Origin: Formicarius rufipectus
Lineage: Eukaryota; Chordata; Aves; Passeriformes; Formicariidae
NCBI GenBank assembly: GCA_013399695.1
Contig: VXAU01001103.1
Location: 1-64,000 of the forward strand
Direction: 5' to 3'
Length of the DNA: 64,000 nucleotides
Position numbers and translations under genes: made by a program. The notes under the pieces were generated by a model. It made no database searches, was not told the DNA's origin, and worked only from the letters and a program-made list of their open reading frames with translations. How positions within the stretch are numbered: position 1 is the first letter of the stretch; each line of letters starts with the position of its first letter. This document shows positions 13,141-23,569 of the stretch, in pieces.

Positions 13141-14424
13141 ATTAATGTGCTAGACTATATGTATTCTAATTTCTGAAAGAATTTTAAATATTGTGGGGGT
13201 TATTTTGTTAGATTGAAGCAAATTGTGTCAGGCACACATAATTTTGCAGGTTTGAATTGCTTTTCTTCACCCAAAGTAAATCATTACATTTCCCTCATCA
13301 AGACAGAAGAGAACTGTAAAGTTTTCTGTTCTTCTGCAATCCTTTTGAGTCATGACCACTAATGATGCAGTGGTGTCTTAAGATTACTTGTTTCTTGTGT
13401 GTCTGGTTGGTGTCATGTACTTTGATTTTTCTTCAAGATGTTTACTGTGATTTAGTTCCATTCTCTGTTTTTCAAGCTGTTATTTGATCGAATATATGTA
13501 GAAAATGTGCCAGAGGCATCCCTAGAGACAAGCAGTACATTGCAAAGAACAAATGAATAGTTTAGTGTTAAAGTGATGCCATTGGAATGCAGCATAATTC
13601 TTCACAAAACCAAGCTTTGCTATGCCGTGATTCTAAACGTACTTTTGATATGATAATGGTGTCTGAATAAAGACTGGGATATTTGGTTGAAAAACATCAA
13701 TGTTCTCAGTTTGCGTGTGTAAATGTTATTAGGAAGCGCTTAACTTTTTTTTCCACATCTGAGGAACTGAATAGTTAAGGAGCCCCAGAAGGGTTCCTCC
13801 AGAATTATCAACAAAATTATTTCCTTATTGCTGAATACTTGCAACTCAGTACTGAAATTACAAAGATGTGACTGACTGGAAAATGGAAACAATGCTGTGT
13901 GTTGCTTCTCTCAGAAACAGAGGTTAGAGATTGCAGATTAAATTACTTCTTCTGTACCATATAAACAAGTAAAACCTTACTAATGTTTCTAATTTGTTTT
14001 ATGGTTTTTGTTGTTTTTTTTTTAAAGAAAAAAGGCCAATTTGCAAATACAATTTTGTCCACTTTTTCCCTGGCATTTTTAAAAGAACAAAGTTGAAACA
14101 CTGCATGACAAATGGCTTTCATGCATTAGGAAACAGCTTTCTCAGGCAAAAGCCCAGCTGTGTCTATCAAAAGTGTATTTGGACAGCTTGGTCACTTCTA
14201 ATGCAAATACAATTTCATGAATGTCATATTTTTTTTAAGGTGAGTATTGTAAAAACTAGTTGTTCACTTCATGCTGGAATTGCCCTAGAACAAAAACAAT
14301 TATTCAGGGTTAGACCATGTGCCACTTTGAAGATTTTCTGTCTTTATGGCCCAGTCTGTATTTTTTTCCCTCCTCTTTTTTGTTCTATATGCAAAGAAGA
14401 GTTTTTATAAGCTACAGGACTCTG

Positions 14425-14802
14425 GGTTTTTCTAGTTTGGAGTGAAGGAGACTGAAGAGTGACCTCAATGCTGTCCTCTTCCTGAAGAGGGGAGGTGGAG
14501 AGGGAGTTACTGATATCATCTCTATGGGATCCATTAATAGGATCTTTGTGAATGGATCAAAGATGTGCCAGAGCGGATTCAGATTGGACATCTGCAAGTA
14601 TTTTTTTTTTTTTAACAAGAGGGCAGTCAAATACTAGAATAGACTTAGTGGAGTTGTGGTCAATACCCCAAGCCTGTCAGTGTTTAAGAGGCATTTTTAC
14701 AATGCCCTTAATAACACACTTGAACTTTGTCATGAAGTGGTCATGCAGTTGGACTAGATGATCATTGTATGTCCCTTCCAGTTGAAAGTTTGTTCTATTC
14801 TA
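14425..14802 (+). mobile_element. CR1 LINE 3' end, decayed
   Basis: Matches the CR1 3' pattern: a 'ctgaagagtgacctcaatgc' like block, an 'agattggacatctgcaag' like block, then 'ttggactagatgatcat', 'cccttccag', and a final 'tctattcta' end repeat. It is diverged, with an internal T-run insertion near 14600. Confidence 0.75.
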
Positions 14803-15547
14803 CCTCTCTTATGCAGAAACACAGAGCTGTAGGTGTGCTGTAGTGGTCAGAAACAATATTGCAATTTTAATTATTTCTGTTTGAAAAAAGTCTCCATTTT
14901 CAATGTCTCTTCTTTATAAATCACTTATCATTAACCTCACATGGCTATTCTCTTCCCGCAAAATTCCAAACTGCTAAATAGTATAATTGTTGTGATAATT
15001 ACATGCATGCCAACATACACAACATCTGCATCACCTGCATGCAAACACAGCTCTTAAACTGGGTTTATGCCTGGAGAATACATTTACATCATAGTGATTA
15101 TAAACATGTTAGCACACAGACTGCACATCTCTGTATTTCAGGGTATTTTTGATTGTAGAGCTTTATATCGATCTGTCACACAAGTGAGAAATGAAAAGCG
15201 GAAAAAACAGATTCATTTCAACACACTAGTTAAAGTAAAAAATTGTTCCACCCTTAGCAGTATCCTTCTGTAGCTTCAGGTCAGGTACTATTAATACATC
15301 CATGTTTTGCTTAGCTTAGATAGAATACTTTATTGTCTTTTTCCATGTGCAAGTGAATGGTATGAATAAAATGTGTTTGGAGAAGTGCTTTTCTTTTCCT
15401 GCATTTACTCCCAGTCTCCAGTGGCTAAAATAATTCTAAAGTGTAGAGTAGTAGTCACGATCTTACGTACAGCTACTCTGAACAGCTTCAGGAAGACAGT
15501 CAGGTAGATGATAGAAGAAAAACTGATTGTTTTTCAGTATAGGACAT

Positions 15548-16132
15548 TTGAAGAAGGAAGAACTGTCTAAATACAACAAAGGCAAGTGCAGGGCCCTACA
15601 CCTGAGCAAGAATAACCCCAGGCACCAGCACAGGTTGGGGACTGACCTGCTGGAAAGCAGCTCTATGGAGAAGGACCTGGGGGTCCTGATGGGACAGCAA
15701 GCTGTCCATGAGGCAGCAGTGTGTCCCTGGGGCCAAGTAGGCCAATGGGATCCTGGGGGGCTTTAGAAAAATCACCACCTGCAGGTCACTGGAGGTGATC
15801 CTGGCCCTCTGCTCAGTCCAGGTGATGCCATGTGTGGAGTGCTGAGTCCTGTTCTGGGCTTTTCAGTACACCAGAGACATGGAGTCATAGTCTGTAAGTA
15901 TCTGAAGAGGCAGTGCCAAGAGGATGGATCCAGGCGCTTCTCAGTAGTGCCCAGCAATAGGACAAGAGGCAATGGGCAAAAACTGGTGCACAGGAAATTT
16001 GTCCTGACTATGAGGAACTTCATTGTGCAAGTGACCGTGCCCTAGAACAGATTACCCAGAGAGTTTGTGGAGTCTCCCTCACCTGGAGGTGATTGTATGC
16101 ATGGTGCTTGGACCACCCACTGTGGTCCCTTC
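15548..16132 (+). mobile_element. CR1 LINE 3' part, interrupted by an LTR
   Basis: Clear CR1 text from 'aaggcaagtgcagggccctac' to 'ggaccacccactgtggtccc'. The first 110 bp are almost identical to the minus-strand CR1 at 26592-27562, so the subfamily is the same and fairly young. It has an internal deletion after 'cacctggaggtga'. The LTR at 16133-16891 sits within its final 3' sequence. The tail resumes at 16897. Confidence 0.88.
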
Positions 16133-16891
16133 TGTCTAAGTTTAGAGAACTTAGAAAATTTATAACTAAAGTAGAGAGACAAGTCTCCTTTAATTTCAAA
16201 ACAAAATTTAATTAAGGTATGATAAATGGAAGGATAACAGTTCCTAGCTATGAGAGATATATATATATGTATATTCAAGAGAAAAAACAGAACAACCAAG
16301 ACAGAACGAATAAAAACTCCTGGATCAAAACCCCCCACAAACACACACACAGTCTGTCCCCGGTATTTACGGGCAGCAAGTGAGGAGATGAGTGACCGAT
16401 GCTGGGATGCCCCCAGGGGTTGGTGGATGGGAAGAAAGGCTCCGGTGTGTCCCTCCGAGAAGCTCGGCTTGTCGTCTGCTGGCCTTTAGGCTGGGGCTTC
16501 CAATGTAAAAGTTCTCCAACGTCTGGGCTGGCCACCACTGGCTCCCTCACAGAAGGCCCGATGTAAGGGCCCCCCCCCCGGCTAGTGATGTCTTCCTCTC
16601 TCCCTCTCGGGCAAAGTCAAAAGAAAAACAATCCAAAAAGCTCCGTAAAATCCAGGTATGGGAAAAAGAAACAGCAGGAAAGGCAAAGAGAGAAAACCGA
16701 ACTCAGGGGTTTCTCCTTCAGCCATCTCCCCGCTGCCGACTCCCAAAACCGAGTCTGTCTGCTTCCCCCCACCCTAAATCACCGGTCAATCTTGCTTCTT
16801 TGTTTGAGGCAAATGGACTGGGGTAGACCCATTTGAGCCTCATTCTGGCGGTGGGGGAAGAAAAATTCCATTAGATTCTGAACCTATAACA
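16133..16891 (-). mobile_element. Solo LTR, 759 bp, nested in a CR1
   Basis: On the minus strand it begins TGTTATAGGTTCAG and ends AAACTTAGACA. Both sides carry ccttc (16128-16132 and 16892-16896). Same family as the LTR at 8252-9159, with shared blocks AATTAAATTTTGTTTTGA, TTTTCTCTTGAATA and an AT-rich run. The ATTAAA signal is antisense to MLLT3. The insertion point is the end of a CR1, so the LTR is the younger of the two. Confidence 0.85.
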
Positions 16892-16896
16892 CCTTC

Positions 16897-16920
16897 TAAG
16901 CTGTTCAATTCTTTGATTAA
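16897..16920 (+). mobile_element. CR1 3' tail beyond the nested LTR
   Basis: 'taagctgttcaattctttga' lines up with the end of the CR1 3' UTR (after the cccttc of the left part; compare the 'accctattctgtgattc' ending of the other CR1). It restores the CR1 once the LTR and one target copy are removed. Confidence 0.6.
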
Positions 16921-17475
16921 TCAAGTAAAATAACTATGAAGGATGGAGGTGTGATGAAAACAAAAATCAGTCTTGGCTTGGTTGTCAAATGACACAGATA
17001 TCATTACTAGAATGCAGAGTGATTTTGGTAGCTCTGAAATACTTATTCCCAGTTGGATCTTTTTATAGCATAATGAAGTGAAAATAGAGTAGGAAGTTGT
17101 TTTTCTTTTTTTTTTTAAGTATCTGCCTGAAAGTTAGGAAAAAATATTCACTGTGTGAAATCTTTCTACTGAGCATGAGAGGTATATAATTAATAACCTA
17201 TAAAGAAATTACTACAAATCCTGCAATTATGGGACGTATTTTTCTCAATGAAAGAGAAAATCCCAAGAATTGTAGCTTCTATACAAGTATGGGAATGCAT
17301 GAAAGCACAAGTACTGGAAATTTTGTTTATTCTTAAAGTACTAATGGTACCTACAGGGCAAATTCATCTTTATTGTCAAAATTTTGTATGTTAAACTGAA
17401 TGTCTTTTCCAGCAAAGATAGTTGTTTGGTTTATTATCTTGTCCAAGCAGCCTTAGCTGCAGTTCAGTTGTTCAA

Positions 17476-17690
17476 GGGTTTCGGGATTTTTGGTTGGTGT
17501 TTGGGGTTTTTTGGTTGGTGTTTGGGTGTGTGTTTGCTTGGTTTCAGTTTTGTTTGTTGGTTTGGTTTTTTTGTGTGTGCAGGTATTTTTTTTGTTTTTG
17601 TTTTGGTTTTGTTTGTTTGGGTTTTTGTTTTTTGTTTGTTTTTTGTTTCTTTTTGTTTGTTTTGGGTTTTTTTGTTTGTTTGTTTTATTG
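17476..17690 (+). repeat. T/G-rich low-complexity tract
   Basis: About 215 bp almost wholly of T and G on the + strand (ggttttttggttggtgtttggg type). Open frames across it give only Phe/Val/Cys/Leu-rich or Lys/Thr/Gln-rich strings typical of such tracts. In MLLT3 pre-mRNA it would be U/G-rich. Confidence 0.9.
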
Positions 17691-18221
17691 TCATGCTTTT
17701 CTAAGGAAGACTTTCAGACCAGGTACTTTCTGGAAGTAGTTTGCTCCAGTCCGTTGATGCCTGATACACATATGTATTTTTAACAATCTTTTTTTTGATA
17801 ACTGTTCTGTATTGAAAAAAATAGCATCTAGAAAAAAAAGGTGAAATGTAGTGCAGGAATAATTTCAGTCTAAAAATCTCTTTTTCCTTCTTTTCCATTC
17901 TCTCATTCCCATTTTGTTGGTGGAAACCTGAAGGATCAGACAGAAGGGATGGCAGTTGTAAACTATGAATGGCCCTAGACATCTCCAGTAATTTCCGTAT
18001 GTCTGATTAAGGATTGTGTCTTGTGTGTACAGTGCAGAATATTGCTAACAGCTTTTTGTGACTTTCAGTCAACAGAAGGAGCTTCTGCACCATCTGTAAT
18101 GTGCACTGAAGTTTGAAAATTTGCTGGTGCCTGGGAATCTTTTGATGTCAAGAAAAATGCTCCTTCTGCTGTAAGTCCTGGAAGGGATGGGTATTTTGTT
18201 TTATCCCTAGCTAGCATATGA

Positions 18222-18466
18222 GCCCCACCCAGCAACTTGCTTACTTCCCCACAATAAAATGGGTTGAGGGAGAGAATTGAAATTGTACAAGTAAGGAAAC
18301 TCGTGGGTTGAAATAAAGACAGTTTAATAGGTAAGGCAAAAGCTCTACATACAAGCAAAGCAAAACAAGGAACTCATCCACCACTTGCCATGGACAGGCA
18401 GGTGTTCAGCCATCCCCAGAAAAACAGGGCTTCGTCATGTGTAATGGTGACTTGGGAAGATGTTGC
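18222..18466 (+). mobile_element. Fragment of an avian ERV LTR
   Basis: The stretch 'ctcgtgggttgaaataaagacagtttaataggtaaggc' to 'gtgttcagccatccccag' and 'gtgacttgggaaga' matches a common avian ERV LTR text as I remember it. The ends are unclear. It may reach 18870, where the next LTR is inserted. Confidence 0.55.
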
Positions 18467-18883
18467 AAATGAGTGGTTTAAGTCCCTTAAAAAATCACTG
18501 ATGAAGGTATTAGCAAAAGCAGGTTTAGGATAAATTTGTGAAAGTGTGACTTAACAAATGTCAGTGACAGGGTTTACTCTGTTACTTACTGCGTGGATGA
18601 AATGCACAATGGCAAATTGGATTAGAATGAGCTTAGAATAATTTATGTGGAGACCACAGGTAGAAAAGGGTAAGGATGCAGAAGGGAAAGGGAGACCCTC
18701 ACACTGAGTCAGAAGGTTCAGAGAGGACACCTTGCTTTCTAAATTCCTCATAGAGCCTAGGTGCGACTGAGTCCAAACTCAGTCTTGGACTTTGAGACTT
18801 TCCTGCCCTCCTGTCTTGTGTATTAGGTAGTTCTCAATTGATGAGGAAGCTATTCAATCGTTGGGTAATATACCGAAAATGCC

Positions 18884-19477
18884 TGTGGTAGTTTTCTGTA
18901 GGCCTTCCCTAGAAACTGGGATACAAAACCAAGGAAGTATTCCATATCATTCCCTTATGTAATCAGGTGTATAAAGACAGGAGGGAATTTCCTGTCTGGC
19001 CCTTTTACTCTTTTCTCTTCTCTTGCTTGTCGGGTGGACACGGAGCCGGCAGCTCTCGGTGTTTAGGCCTCGGCTTATCCCTCTGAGCTCAGGCCTGGCT
19101 GAGAGCTGTTGTCTCTACCGACAGAGGAGGGAAGGCACTCACTTCTCCTCAGGGAAGTTGGTGAGATCTTTCCTGTGTTATTGTTCTATTTAATTAATTC
19201 CTGGGATTTGATTGAGTGGGATTGTTTTGTTTTTACCCTTTTTAGTCCCTTTTCCCCTTCCCCTTTTCCCCTTTTCCCTTTTGGGAGGTGTTTGGGATTG
19301 TTGTATTATATGTACATAGTATTTAGCTGTATATATATAAGATATCTATAAATATATATATATATTCCTTTACTAATTTTGCCTTTTACTAGTTTTTTTC
19401 CTTTTGTCGGGAGTGGGGTGGGGAGAGCTAGCCGGCACATAGCTGTGTTTGGCGGGGAGCTTAGCAAACCCGACACA
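18884..19477 (+). mobile_element. Solo LTR, 594 bp, second family, 5-bp target duplication
   Basis: Starts TGTGGTAG and ends AACCCGACACA, flanked by atgcc on both sides (18879-18883 and 19478-19482). Internal features are a C/T-rich run (19255-19280), a TATATA-rich stretch near 19330-19365 and a G-rich 3' part. The sequence differs from the LTRs at 8252 and 16133, so this is another family. The 5-bp duplication again points to an ERVL-like integrase. It is sense to MLLT3. Confidence 0.82.
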
Positions 19478-20808
19478 ATGCCACTCTAAAATTTAGTTAG
19501 GGTTCACTTTGTTTCAGGAGTTATGCGTTGTATCTTGCTGTCCAATCCAGCTGGTAGAAGTGGTGAGAACGTGGGCACTCAGCATGTGATGCAGGGAATT
19601 CTGTAGTATTGAAAATACAATGCTGAAAGCTCAGTCTTAAGTCTTTTTTAGTGGCTTTTGTGCTTTCATGTAAGGGTTTTATCTTTCTCATGAAATGAGT
19701 GTCAGCAGAACGTGTTGAGCAAAGAGATACTCCTTATTCCTAGTGTAGGAGGTACCGTTAACACTCACTCAACTTTGCAATTTTTGCTGTTTCCTTTTTG
19801 AACCTGCCTAGAAAGTTTTTTGGTATTCATGGCTGGGGTGTGCCTGAAGTTAGGATATAACAGAGCCATTTTCTTCCTTCTTTTTATTATTATAAATAGA
19901 ATCCAAGTACTGCACCTCACCAGATGGTCAGGTGAGCTGCAGAGTAGCAGAGTCAAAGAGCTTTTGTAGAAATCATAACTGAATATTTAAAGCTGGCTTT
20001 TTGCTGCAAAAAGGATTTGATACCACAGTCTATCTTCCTCTGAAAATTAATGCCACCCCTATGTTTTGAGACTTACTTCAATGAAGATGCCATTGAATAG
20101 AAGGAAAATTTGTTTGAAGGGTGACCAATATGAGCAAATAAAAGGAAAGAATCTAGCAGTACAAAAACCTTAGAATTAAACCATTTCTCTCTAAGAAGGC
20201 TTCACTTTTGGCAAACACACACTTGGAGTATCCTGCAGGATGCACAAAATATATATGAGGTGCTGCAGACATTATTCTGCATCATCATGGTGTTCTTGTA
20301 TCAGTGTCTGCCTAAAAAGAACTGTCTTTCCTTGTTCATTCTGACTGTATTTTTAATAAAGTATCTATTAAAAATTAAGTGTTCCAACAGTGTTAGACTG
20401 GCAAATGAATCTCATGTTAAAGCTTTTGGGAAAGAAAACTTTCATTAGAATTTTGTTATTGCTATCATCAAAGGCCTCAGTGTAGTCACTGTTAGTAAAA
20501 TGCATCCTCATGGCTTGATTGCATCTGTTTCTTCGGTATCAGTGTCTGATATCACATAGGAATGTATCTGTGAAAGAAAGAGCAGTGCTTCACTTGTGGA
20601 ATAAAAGAAACAAAACATTTGAAATGAATGATTTAAGCCATTTATGTGAGCTGTAGAGAAGGCATATTCAGCTGACAAAACAATGGAGACATAATTGTTG
20701 GTTTCTGTTCTGGCTTGGTGTGATCTTGGATAACTCATTATGATGGCATTATCAATAGAACTCAGTTGTAGAGCACTCTCATCACTTTCTTATGAGTAGA
20801 ATGAGTAT

Positions 20809-21015
20809 CAGAATGATAGAATATCCTGAGTTGTATGGTTCCTTTCTGCAGTGCTGCTCTCCAGCTTTTCATTCCCCAATATGTCTGTGCATTTGGGGTT
20901 GCCTCATCCCAGGTGCAGAATCTGGCTCTTGTCTTTGTTAAACTTCCTATGGGTGGTGATTGCCCAGCCCACTAATTTGTCAAGGTGTGTCTGCAGAGCC
21001 TCTGTGCCTTTGGTA
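20809..21015 (-). mobile_element. CR1 LINE fragment
   Basis: 'gaatgatagaatatcctgag' (CR1 3' end on the minus strand) joined to internal CR1 text ('cattccccaatatgtctgtg', 'atcccaggtgcagaa', 'cagcccactaatttgtcaagg'). It is internally deleted. Confidence 0.7.
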
Positions 21016-22620
21016 TTATTACTAGGCAATGTAACCTAAACAGATACTGAATTGTTATTGAGAAGAAATCCTTATTAGTAAAATCAGGTAGTAGTAACAG
21101 TAATGTTGTTACTAATGCACATAGGTATCTTGCAGTCTGGGAGACAGGTTTTGTTTGAGGACCATTTTGAGAATTTTTTCTCATCTGCAAATTATTGCAA
21201 CTTGTATGTATGGGAAGGCTGTTCAAAATGAATGGATTAGCATAGCGAATATGCTTTTGTCTATTCCTGTTTCTATTACTTGGTTGTAATACAGTTAGGA
21301 TTGCAACCGAGAGCCTAAATAATCTTCTGTCAAGGGAAGTTAAGGGTCACTATGACTGTAGGTCAACACCTGAGGCATATACAGTACTGAAGTTCATTAC
21401 CTGTGCAGTTGTACATGTATGTACATGTGTATGCTTCTTCAGCATTAAGAAAAAATTACATTCCACATGGGAGAACTGCTCATTGTCCTAGGACCTGAGC
21501 CTTCTCACTCCATCTTTTACACCTTCCCCTATTCCTTCTGTCTTTTAACAACCTGACTAGTCTTTTACTTTCACCTATGTTTGAGCTCCTATGCAGTATT
21601 TGGCAACAGCTGAAGCTATAGTTAGAGACGTGTTTGATCCAAGTTCTGTTCTGTGACCTCAAACGTACCAGTGTTACTGCTTGTTAGAGCAATGTTCACC
21701 CCACAGTACAATGAGACATAGTGAGCATAAGAGACAGACTCTGGCTATATAACTGTGTTTCATGAGCTCCTATTTTTATTTCAGAATTCACCTAAAATTG
21801 TTTTAGGGAGCCAATCTGCCTGTGTTTAGCAAATGAATTTGCAAATACCTAAGACTATAGCTTTCATTTAAGGAAGAAGAGAAATGATCATTCTGGCAAA
21901 GATAAGGTAACAGTTCAGTACTGTGGACTCTTTATCTTGCCTTATGGGCAACAAAAAAATGCAAATTTTATTCTATGGCCAGTGGGCCTAAAGAAATGTG
22001 CATAATTTTGCTTATCTTTTTTATTTCTCTTCTCCTGGGCCTGCAGTTTGCATGGCAAGAGACACTGTTATAATTGGTTTGTTATTCTGTGTATTGCTGC
22101 CTGTTTCTTCCTGCATCTCAGTGAAGATGTTCTCTGGAACTGCTTTCTCAGACACCACTTTTTAACTGGGTCTGTATGAATCTGTACAGCCTTCATTGTT
22201 GTACTTTCTTGAATTTGTACCTAGTCAAAAGGTCCAGTAGAGAGAAAATGTGTTGTGGTCATACAAGCTTCTTCCATTATAAAAAGAAGCCTGACCATAA
22301 TAATTCGTAGTGATAATGTTGTGCAAGATACTTTGGTGCTTGAAATGCATATTTAGGAGCCTCTTTAAAGGAGGTGTAGTGCCTCTGTCCCTCTGGATCA
22401 GGTGGAAATTGTTTGTAATGGGCTAGTGTTTTCTGTTTATCGTATTTGTTCTAGTGTGGCTGGTTTTTTTTAATGAGCTTTTAGGATTTCCATGCTTCTT
22501 ATTTCAAGATCACTGCTTTCTGATTTCTGTTGTTGGTTTTGATCTGTTGGTCTGTATTTGCAATTTCCTTTTGTTTCCCTTCTCCAGTGCAGATTTAGGT
22601 ATTTTTTCCTTCCTCAGCTG

Positions 22621-22705
22621 GTTTTCGTTGTTGTTTTTTTTTGGTGGTTTCTTGTTTGTTTGGGGTTTTTTTATTGTTGTTGGCTGGTTGATTTTTTTTT
22701 TTTCT
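22621..22705 (+). repeat. T/G-rich low-complexity tract
   Basis: Runs such as ttgttgttttttttttggtgg and gtttgtttggggtttttt. It lies directly before the tRNA-Ile/CR1 SINE. Confidence 0.8.
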
Positions 22706-22742
22706 TCTTACTACCTTTTCTGTATTTTACCTAGCTCCTCTT

Positions 22743-22885
22743 GCCACTTCTCTAGCACGGTTGATTAGAGCCTGGTGATAATAATGCCAGTGTTGTGTGT
22801 TTAATCCCTCTATGGGCCATTCAGTTAGGAGCTGGACTCTGTGGTCCTTATGGGTTCCTTCCAACTCAGAAGATTTTATGATTCT
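22743..22885 (+). mobile_element. tRNA-Ile-derived SINE with CR1 tail (TguSINE1-like)
   Basis: The 5' part follows a tRNA-Ile gene: ctagcacggttgattagagc (A-box region), cctggtgataataatgcc (anticodon arm), tgtttaatccc (B box) and atgggcca. It is fused to a CR1 3' end, 'ggactctgtggtcctta', 'ccttccaactca', 'tttatgattct'. This composition is that of the zebra finch TguSINE1. The promoter boxes are decayed and the copy is old. Confidence 0.8.
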
Positions 22886-23328
22886 CCACTCAGGAACTTT
22901 GCTAGGATGGTTCCCTGTTGCTTTGGCTAAGCCATGCTTGTCATTGCAGCCGTGGTTACTCCTCACAACAGTTCAATAAAACAAAAAGAACTTATGCCAG
23001 AGAGTGCTGGTTCAGAATTCACAGAAGTGCTGATTCTGCCAGTAGTGGCTTCCACAAGAAAAGTGAGGAAAATTATGTAATAGCTGCAGTCTGTGAATAC
23101 ACAGTAGCATGGAGCTTTACTCTGTCACTCCTGTTTTTTTCAAGTGGGTTTCTTACACAAGATTGTAGTATTCTACTTGTGTTAAAAGCCCATCTTTCAG
23201 TTTGGGAAGATGTTCAAAGTAGTTTCCTGGTGATTGTTTTGTAACCCACTACCCAGATTTCAACAAAACTGGCAACTGCAACAGACTCTCTTAGGAACTA
23301 TGAAACTTTGATAAGATACTATTTAGCA

Positions 23329-23569
23329 GCAGTGGGCATTAGCTGAATGGTGTAAGTCGCCGCCTCTGGAGCCGGCTCCTCCTCTGAGGACGCCGGTTCG
23401 GATCCCAAGGAACTCGCTGTCACCGTCCGAGCGTGCTCGGCCATGGCAACATGAACCTCAGGAGTAAAAGGGGTGGGGACAGTTCCATGCACACTGTGCC
23501 TCACCTAAAAAATCCATTGCACAGGCTTATCCCAAAATCTTCGTTCGCGAAGTCTAGCCAACAACAACA
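23329..23569 (+). mobile_element. RTE-tailed tRNA-derived SINE, copy A
   Basis: 241 bp, flanked by perfect 11-bp duplications actatttagca (23318-23328 and 23570-23580). The 5' end is tRNA-like with a long variable arm (Ser/Leu type), with B-box-like ggttcggatcc and a decayed A box. The middle is an unrelated body (ccgagcgtgctcggcc is an inverted repeat). The tail cttcgttcgcgaag then ctagcc(aac)n matches the 3' end of the RTE fragment at 13120-13140. Copy B at 38190-38425 is about nine-tenths identical by eye, with many of the differences at CpG sites. Open frames within it are not genes. Confidence 0.88.
23539..23552 (+). other. UUCG-loop hairpin in the SINE A tail
   Basis: cttcg-ttcg-cgaag: a 5-bp stem with a TTCG loop just before the (aac)n tail. 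The same structure is at 13120-13133 (ctttg-ttcg-caaag, RTE fragment) and, on the minus strand, at 38201-38214 (ctttg-ttcg-cgaag, with one G-U pair). It is a likely recognition element for the RTE reverse transcriptase. Confidence 0.6.

Noticed and set aside
12780..13145. A 121-codon host gene with a zinc finger
   Set aside because: The frame is the C-terminus of an RTE reverse-transcriptase protein. Target duplications show an insertion, and the start and stop codons lie in flanking DNA.
15527..16045. Small proteins on both strands near 15.5-16 kb
   Set aside because: CR1 LINE sequence, repeated at 26592-27562 in the other direction.
1..16891. The left-edge LTR and the LTR at 16133-16891 as two ends of one minus-strand provirus
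   Set aside because: The 16133-16891 LTR has ccttc on both sides, so it is a solo LTR. The sequence between holds no retroviral genes, and the left LTR has another flank (cctgt).
17384..17783. Hydrophobic Phe/Val/Cys-rich proteins in several frames
   Set aside because: They come from the T/G low-complexity tract and appear in all three frames, as expected for such DNA.
22743..22815. A functional tRNA-Ile gene
   Set aside because: The tRNA-like part is decayed, cannot fold fully, and is fused to a CR1 tail, so it is a SINE.
23319..23504. A short minus-strand gene, repeated at 38249-38431
   Set aside because: Both are frames through the RTE-tailed SINE. Their similarity reflects the repeat, not a gene family.
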